Positions 26,196 through 29,560 of a stretch of DNA of 29,560 nucleotides are shown one piece after another. The notes under the pieces are model-generated. The model was not told the origin of the DNA and searched no databases. It worked only from the letters and a program-made list of their open reading frames with translations. The DNA comes from JBFFSQ01 sp041572275 (GTDB lineage: Bacteria > Pseudomonadota > Gammaproteobacteria > SZUA-229), in assembly GCA_041572275.1 (NCBI GenBank), contig JBFFSQ010000013.1, positions 1-29,560 on the forward strand, given 5' to 3'. Made by a program: the position numbers and the translations under genes. Each line of letters begins with the position of its first letter. Positions within the stretch are counted from its first letter, which is position 1.

Positions 26196-26296
26196 ATACA
26201 CCGATTAATCAGCATCACTGACAGCTAGTACACACATTTTTATTTTCTCGCCATCGGAAGATGCTACCACGAGTTAATACTGTTATTTAATTCAGG

Positions 26297-26317
26297 GTAT
26301 TTGTTCGAAACATACCG
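26297..26317. repeat. Small bulged hairpin between slyX and pilZ gene
   Basis: GGTAT/ATACC plus GTT/AAC can pair with a TT bulge and a CGA loop. No T-run follows on either strand. The rest of the 192-bp gap holds AT-rich sequence, the heptamer pair described separately, and a weak AAAG/CTTT stem with six T's at about 26368-26388 that could serve as a poor + strand terminator. Confidence 0.3.
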
Positions 26318-26349
26318 CGAATTACGCTTTGCTCATCGGGTATACACGC

Positions 26350-26363
26350 AATTAACGATTAAC
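26350..26363. repeat. Two tandem heptamers (NATTAAC)
   Basis: AATTAAC and GATTAAC sit in tandem 25 bp beyond the stop of the - strand PilZ gene. The 15-mer ATTAACGATTAACCA (26351-26365) is identical to one at 27118-27132 beyond the stop of the pentapeptide gene. Confidence 0.5.
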
Positions 26364-26387
26364 CAATAAAGACTCAAAGTCACTTTT

Positions 26388-26711
26388 TTAAACAGTAACC
26401 GATTGATATAGAATCGTTAAGTGCTCTGATTTGATTTTTGGCAAGGGAATTGGCTTATCCAGTTCAATGATAACATTATTCTCTGAGACTCTAACTACTG
26501 TCCCACTGCAGTCATAAATATCATCATCTGGAAAACGAATAATACCGTAAACATTCTCGGTCACCTTAAAGGTATCCGTAGCCTCTACTTTAAACCTGAC
26601 ACAACACTCCGATAGATCCTGCACATCATAGCGCCCATCTTCCAGATGCAATGAGGGTGAATAGAACTGTGGAAACTCCACTCTAAATAATTCGCGTTGT
26701 TGCTTGTCCAT
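26388..26711 (-). CDS. Small PilZ-domain protein, probable c-di-GMP effector
   Basis: A 107-residue protein that is essentially one PilZ domain. The N-terminal RxxxR motif is present (Arg6, Arg10 in QQRELFRVEF). The second motif, normally D/NxSxxG, reads DLSECC (Asp32, Ser34), with Cys37 in place of Gly. The rest is beta-rich (CSGTVVRVSENNVIIELDKP), typical of the PilZ barrel. It should bind c-di-GMP, perhaps with altered affinity because of the Gly change. There is no GGDEF or EAL gene in the window. A near-consensus promoter lies upstream on the same strand, so it is probably monocistronic. The target pathway is unknown. Confidence 0.85.
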   Translation of the reverse strand: MDKQQRELFRVEFPQFYSPSLHLEDGRYDVQDLSECCVRFKVEATDTFKVTENVYGIIRFPDDDIYDCSGTVVRVSENNVIIELDKPIPLPKIKSEHLTILYQSVTV

Positions 26712-26739
26712 TTCACGTAATCCCAGAGGTGAATCCTGT

Positions 26740-26768
26740 TTTATATTTCACATTTCTATACATGCCAA
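26740..26768 (-). promoter_or_regulatory. Sigma-70 promoter of the PilZ gene
   Basis: Read on the - strand: TTGGCA (26768-26763), exactly 17 bp, then TATAAA (26745-26740). Transcription would start near 26733, giving a leader of about 22 nt. A TGTGA half-site lies in the spacer, without a matching second half. Confidence 0.6.
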
Positions 26769-26864
26769 AACCACGGTTGTAGCACCACACACTGACAAGA
26801 CTCAATTATCCAACAGAATGCGATATCACTAAGCATGAGTTTCATTTGTATTTTTATGAAAAAA

Positions 26865-26931
26865 TATAAAGTTCAGAGGACTCAAGCACCATCACCCGAA
26901 CAGGTTAGGCCGATTTCCCGGCTATTTTTTT
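26865..26931 (+). ncRNA. Possible short + strand RNA ending at an intrinsic terminator
   Basis: The stem TAG(G)CCG (26906-26912) with CGGCTA (26919-26924), followed by seven T's (26925-26931), is a good rho-independent terminator on the + strand. No + strand gene lies upstream closer than slyX, 700 bp away with an antisense gene between. TATAAA at 26865-26870 could be a -10 (no good -35), which would give an RNA of about 55 nt starting near 26877. The terminator is well supported; the RNA is conjecture. Confidence 0.35.
26906..26931 (+). terminator. Rho-independent terminator with no obvious gene upstream
   Basis: Six base pairs, one bulged G, a 6-nt loop and a 7-T tract on the + strand. Read on the - strand it has no T-run after the stem, so it does not serve the pentapeptide gene. 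The rest of the 446-bp gap (26712-27157) also holds the PilZ promoter, a TGCACAA/TTGTGCA stem (26983-26989 with 26997-27003) and the heptamer array. Confidence 0.6.
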
Positions 26932-27116
26932 GATTTAATTAAGCAACAACAAAATAACTTTTATATTCAATAACATGGATCATGCACAAGACTTTTTTGT
27001 GCACTACATCGCGAAATAAAAACAGGGAAGTTTACCTAGAGCAAATGTGAAATCAGGAATTATTCCTATGCAAAAAACATACGACAGCTTAAGCTTCAGT
27101 CATCCATCTTAAACAC

Positions 27117-27144
27117 TATTAACGATTAACCATCAACCATTAAC
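27117..27144. repeat. Four tandem heptamers (NATYAAC)
   Basis: TATTAAC GATTAAC CATCAAC CATTAAC, four exact-length 7-bp units, beginning 13 bp beyond the stop of the - strand pentapeptide gene. Units 1-2 share a 15-mer with the pair at 26351-26365. It could be a protein-binding array or a slipped-strand microsatellite. Confidence 0.6.
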
Positions 27145-27157
27145 TTTGTTTTAACAA

Positions 27158-27895
27158 CTACCGACACTCTCCAACTGAACCAGAACGACAACGTTGGTAA
27201 TCAGTCCAATTGGCATCACTTAGATTGGCATTGTCAAAAACAGCCCCATCAATTACCGCTTCACGTAATGATGCCTTGGTTAAATTCGCATCAGTAAAAT
27301 CTGCATCCGTTAAATTAACACGATCCAGTTTCGCCTTGGTCAGGTTGGTATTTTTTAATGTTGCGGCCTCCATGTCAGCACCTGAAAAGTCAGCCTGACT
27401 CGCATCAGCATCATCAAATGATGCTGCATATAACCTGGCACGTTTTAGATCGACTTCAGTCATACGGGCTTTTTTAAATGAAGCCTGTTCAGCCTTCACC
27501 TCATAAAAACCGGCCTCATCCAGTATTGCCTGTTCAAAATTAGCCTGCTTTAAATTGGCGCGACTCAAGCGTGACGCATTCATTCGTGTCTGAGAAAAAT
27601 TAGACTGTTGTGCATCTACCCCAACCAGACGTGTTTTTTTCAAAGATGCACCTGTAAAGTTAGCACCCTTAAGATTTGAGAAATTCAGATCAACGCCATT
27701 CATCCGCGCCTGACTCAAATCAGCACCGGCCAAGTTCATCCGGGTCATAATCGCATCACGTAAATCTACACCCGATAAATTAATCCCCGCCTTATCACAA
27801 CCACTCCAGTTAACATCAGGTGCTGGCGGATCATCACAGGCCGCCTGTACATTTGTGACCAGACAAATCATCAGTAGTGTTGTTATTATTTTCAT
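27158..27895 (-). CDS. Exported pentapeptide-repeat protein
   Basis: 245 residues. A signal peptide covers about 1-18 (IITTLLMICLVTNVQA, cleavage before ACDD; no lipobox, as the -3 residue is Gln). From about residue 35 to 230 the sequence is continuous pentapeptide repeats of the A(D/N)LXX type (LSGVDLRDA, LKGANFTGA, LTDADFTDAN), which form a right-handed quadrilateral beta helix. Cys pairs cap both ends (ACDD..GCDK and RCRSGSVGECR), consistent with periplasmic disulfides. The function is unknown: the DNA-gyrase-mimic role of Qnr-type members does not fit an exported protein. Its first 62 nt overlap the end of mnmC in another frame. The next - strand feature downstream is the PilZ promoter, over 380 bp away. 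Confidence 0.88.
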   Translation of the reverse strand: MKIITTLLMICLVTNVQAACDDPPAPDVNWSGCDKAGINLSGVDLRDAIMTRMNLAGADLSQARMNGVDLNFSNLKGANFTGASLKKTRLVGVDAQQSNFSQTRMNASRLSRANLKQANFEQAILDEAGFYEVKAEQASFKKARMTEVDLKRARLYAASFDDADASQADFSGADMEAATLKNTNLTKAKLDRVNLTDADFTDANLTKASLREAVIDGAVFDNANLSDANWTDYQRCRSGSVGECR

Positions 27896-29560
27896 TCTTT
27901 ACCAATTGACCTTTCTTTAATGCACGCACCATGAAGCGCGTGGGGTTCAATGCATACTGGACTCTGCGTGATACCGGCAGAGGCTCATTATTCAGCTGTG
28001 CCGCAATCAAATCAGCCGACAGGAAACAGGAGGTCAACCCCCTGGCACCGTGTCCTACATTAACATACAAACCAGCATAACAGATTGCAGGTTGATATTG
28101 ACTGGCTGGCTTACCCTTCTGTAAATCTGCATAGGTATTTTTAAAGTGCGCTATATCAACTACTGCACCTACCAGTGGCATCCGATCGCTCGCTACCGCA
28201 CGCAAAGCTGCTCGCCCGTGTAAACTCGCGGCATCAACTGTCGTAATATCAGGCAACCAATGTTCTAGTTGAGCTAAATTCTCTTCATGCTCAGGCAGAT
28301 TCACTGCAATAGAATCCTGGCCGGGCTTAAAAGTAGCCCCCATCACATGCTGGCCATCACGTTGCGGCAGGATATACCCTTCATAGCATATGGGCGTATG
28401 GATCTGTTGACTCCGGGTTGTCGCTGGCAAATAACTAATCTGGCCTCGCACGGCTTCAACCGCCAACCAGGCTGTTTGCTTGATGTTTTTGACACCATTG
28501 GCATTCGCCAATACCACCGCATCGGTCTCGCAAATCACACCATCTTCGACATCATGCAGTTGCCATCTATTATGGACTGATTCTAATCGACTGAGTTCGC
28601 GATGGTAATGCACCGTAATACGATCACTCGCCTGCTCAAGTAACAAACGACATAACTGTTGTGGGCATAACCAACCGGCCCGGGGATAATACAATGCCTC
28701 ATCAGTTATGGTCATACCACTAATATCACTGGCACGTTCTGCACTAATAGCGTGAGCCAGTTCAGCGGGGACATCCAGCTGCTTAATCTGTTTCTTAATG
28801 CGCTCACTGGATGCTAGCTGAATAACGCCACTCATTTGCCAGTTATGCGTTGTATCATCGACACTGGTTTTTTCCAGCTCACGAAGGGCATGAAAATAAG
28901 CCGAGTTATAAAACTCAGCCTCAGCTGAATGATCCAGACTGATCCGGGGCAGGATGACTCCCGCCGGATTTCCTGACCCCTCCTGTGCCAGATCATCCTG
29001 TTTATCAATCAGCTCAACCTGCCAGCCTCGATTGGCGAGCGCCCAGGCTGTGGTCACACCCGCGATCCCCGCACCCACCACAGCCACACGTTTTGTGGCT
29101 GGTGTAAATTCAGGCACCTGAAACCAGGGCTGGTTTTGCCCACTACTAGCCGTCGCTGTCATTACCCCGGCCAGCATCTCCCGCTTCTGGCCAAAACCTT
29201 TGACTTTATTGACTGAAAAACCTGCCGCTTCGAGGCCACGACGAACAAAACCGGCCGCAGTGAAGGTACTGAAACGTGTATCCTCATGACTCAGGCGAGC
29301 CATTTGCTGAAACAAATCCTGAGTCCACATATCCGGATTCTTTCCTGGTGCAAAACCATCCAGATACCAGGCATCAACGCGTGCATCGAGTTGCTCAAAC
29401 ATGGTTTCAGCCTCACCTAACATCAAGGTGAGACTGACACGATGATCAAAAAGATTCAGCTGGTGGTAACCCTCGACGGCAGGTGGGTATGCCTGTATGA
29501 GTTCAGTTGAATACGGTTCAAATTCCGGCCAGACAGACAGGGCTCTGTGTAGATCGTCAC
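27834..29560 (-). CDS. mnmC: Bifunctional tRNA mnm5s2U34 biosynthesis protein MnmC (5' end cut by window edge)
   Basis: Two-step tRNA wobble modification: the FAD domain converts cmnm5(s2)U34 to nm5(s2)U34 and the SAM domain methylates it to mnm5(s2)U. About 574 residues are visible; the frame stays open to base 29560, so roughly the first 100 residues are missing (E. coli MnmC 668). Visible: the end of the DUF752 methyltransferase (VDAWYLDGFAPGKNPDMWTQ, FTAAGFVRRGLEAAGF, KGFGQKREML), then the FAD oxidoreductase with RVAVVGAGIAGVTTAWALA and GSGNPAGVILPR. The TTG near 29426 is internal to a conserved domain and is not the start. The Asn/Asp-rich C-terminal tail (about 20 residues) is encoded by the overlap with the pentapeptide gene's signal peptide and has no counterpart I recognise in MnmC. 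Confidence 0.96.
   Translation of the reverse strand, partial: DDLHRALSVWPEFEPYSTELIQAYPPAVEGYHQLNLFDHRVSLTLMLGEAETMFEQLDARVDAWYLDGFAPGKNPDMWTQDLFQQMARLSHEDTRFSTFTAAGFVRRGLEAAGFSVNKVKGFGQKREMLAGVMTATASSGQNQPWFQVPEFTPATKRVAVVGAGIAGVTTAWALANRGWQVELIDKQDDLAQEGSGNPAGVILPRISLDHSAEAEFYNSAYFHALRELEKTSVDDTTHNWQMSGVIQLASSERIKKQIKQLDVPAELAHAISAERASDISGMTITDEALYYPRAGWLCPQQLCRLLLEQASDRITVHYHRELSRLESVHNRWQLHDVEDGVICETDAVVLANANGVKNIKQTAWLAVEAVRGQISYLPATTRSQQIHTPICYEGYILPQRDGQHVMGATFKPGQDSIAVNLPEHEENLAQLEHWLPDITTVDAASLHGRAALRAVASDRMPLVGAVVDIAHFKNTYADLQKGKPASQYQPAICYAGLYVNVGHGARGLTSCFLSADLIAAQLNNEPLPVSRRVQYALNPTRFMVRALKKGQLVKNENNNNTTDDLSGHKCTGGL

Noticed and set aside
26297..26330. tRNA 3' end or attachment-site remnant (TTCGAAA-like loop)
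   Set aside because: The loop-like TTCGAAA is not flanked by a proper 5-bp T-stem, and no acceptor stem or CCA follows. No integrase is nearby.
26983..27003. Terminator for the pentapeptide gene or a second small RNA
   Set aside because: The TGCACAA/TTGTGCA stem has its T's in the loop, not after the stem, on both strands.
26735..27055. Further CRP sites (TGTGA at about 26750 on the - strand and near 27045 on the + strand; also near 6472)
   Set aside because: Only single half-sites; the second TCACA half at the right spacing is missing in each case.
26366..27117. Mobile element bounded by the 15-bp direct repeat
   Set aside because: The segment holds no transposase, no terminal inverted repeats, and the repeat is part of short tandem heptamers, which explains it better.
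1..29560. CRISPR arrays, prophage, insertion sequences, toxin-antitoxin or defence genes
   Set aside because: No spaced identical repeats of CRISPR size, no transposase or integrase motifs, and all large reading frames are assigned to other families.

Overview
The window reads as chromosomal DNA of a gammaproteobacterium with moderate GC. Evidence for this is the smc-zipA-ligA order (ZipA is confined to gammaproteobacteria), the cysM-rlmD pair close to a BarA/GacS-type hybrid kinase, and pdxJ, queF, slyX, cysZ and mnmC, all of gammaproteobacterial type. I cannot name the species. No rRNA, tRNA, CRISPR array, transposase or phage gene was seen. Both edges cut genes: the CHASE2 kinase lacks its N-terminus at the left, and mnmC lacks its N-terminus at the right.

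Layout. (1) 1-4068, + strand: a Ser/Thr phospho-signalling operon of a CHASE2 receptor kinase, a PP2C phosphatase and an FHA protein. (2) 4201-6462, - strand: rlmD and cysM. (3) 6596-12577, + strand: a TonB-dependent receptor, a periplasmic ABC-substrate-binding-like protein and a BarA-like hybrid histidine kinase, tightly packed and apparently one operon. (4) 12616-13356, - strand: pdxJ. (5) 13526-16871, + strand: a second CHASE2 receptor fused to a class III adenylate cyclase, followed by an HD/PDEase-like phosphohydrolase. A perfect CRP-type palindrome (TGTGA-N6-TCACA) lies between them. (6) 16875-23338, - strand: smc-zipA-ligA. (7) 23494-26195, + strand: queF, a D-ribulose-kinase-like FGGY kinase, cysZ and slyX. 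(8) 26388-29560, - strand: a small PilZ protein, a 446-bp gap with an orphan + strand terminator, an exported pentapeptide-repeat protein, and mnmC, whose 3' end overlaps the pentapeptide gene by 62 nt.

The notable theme is density of signalling. Hanks-type phosphorylation, cAMP synthesis with probable turnover, a BarA-type phosphorelay tied to an outer-membrane receptor, and a PilZ c-di-GMP effector all lie within 27 kb, among housekeeping genes. The two best candidates for undescribed biology are the receptor/binding-protein/BarA-like triad and the CHASE2-cyclase / CRP-site / HD-phosphohydrolase cassette, which looks like a cAMP feedback loop. Both are inferences from domain content and layout. 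The overlapping mnmC/pentapeptide genes, the tandem heptamers 3' of two - strand genes, and a possible small RNA near 26870-26931 are smaller leads.
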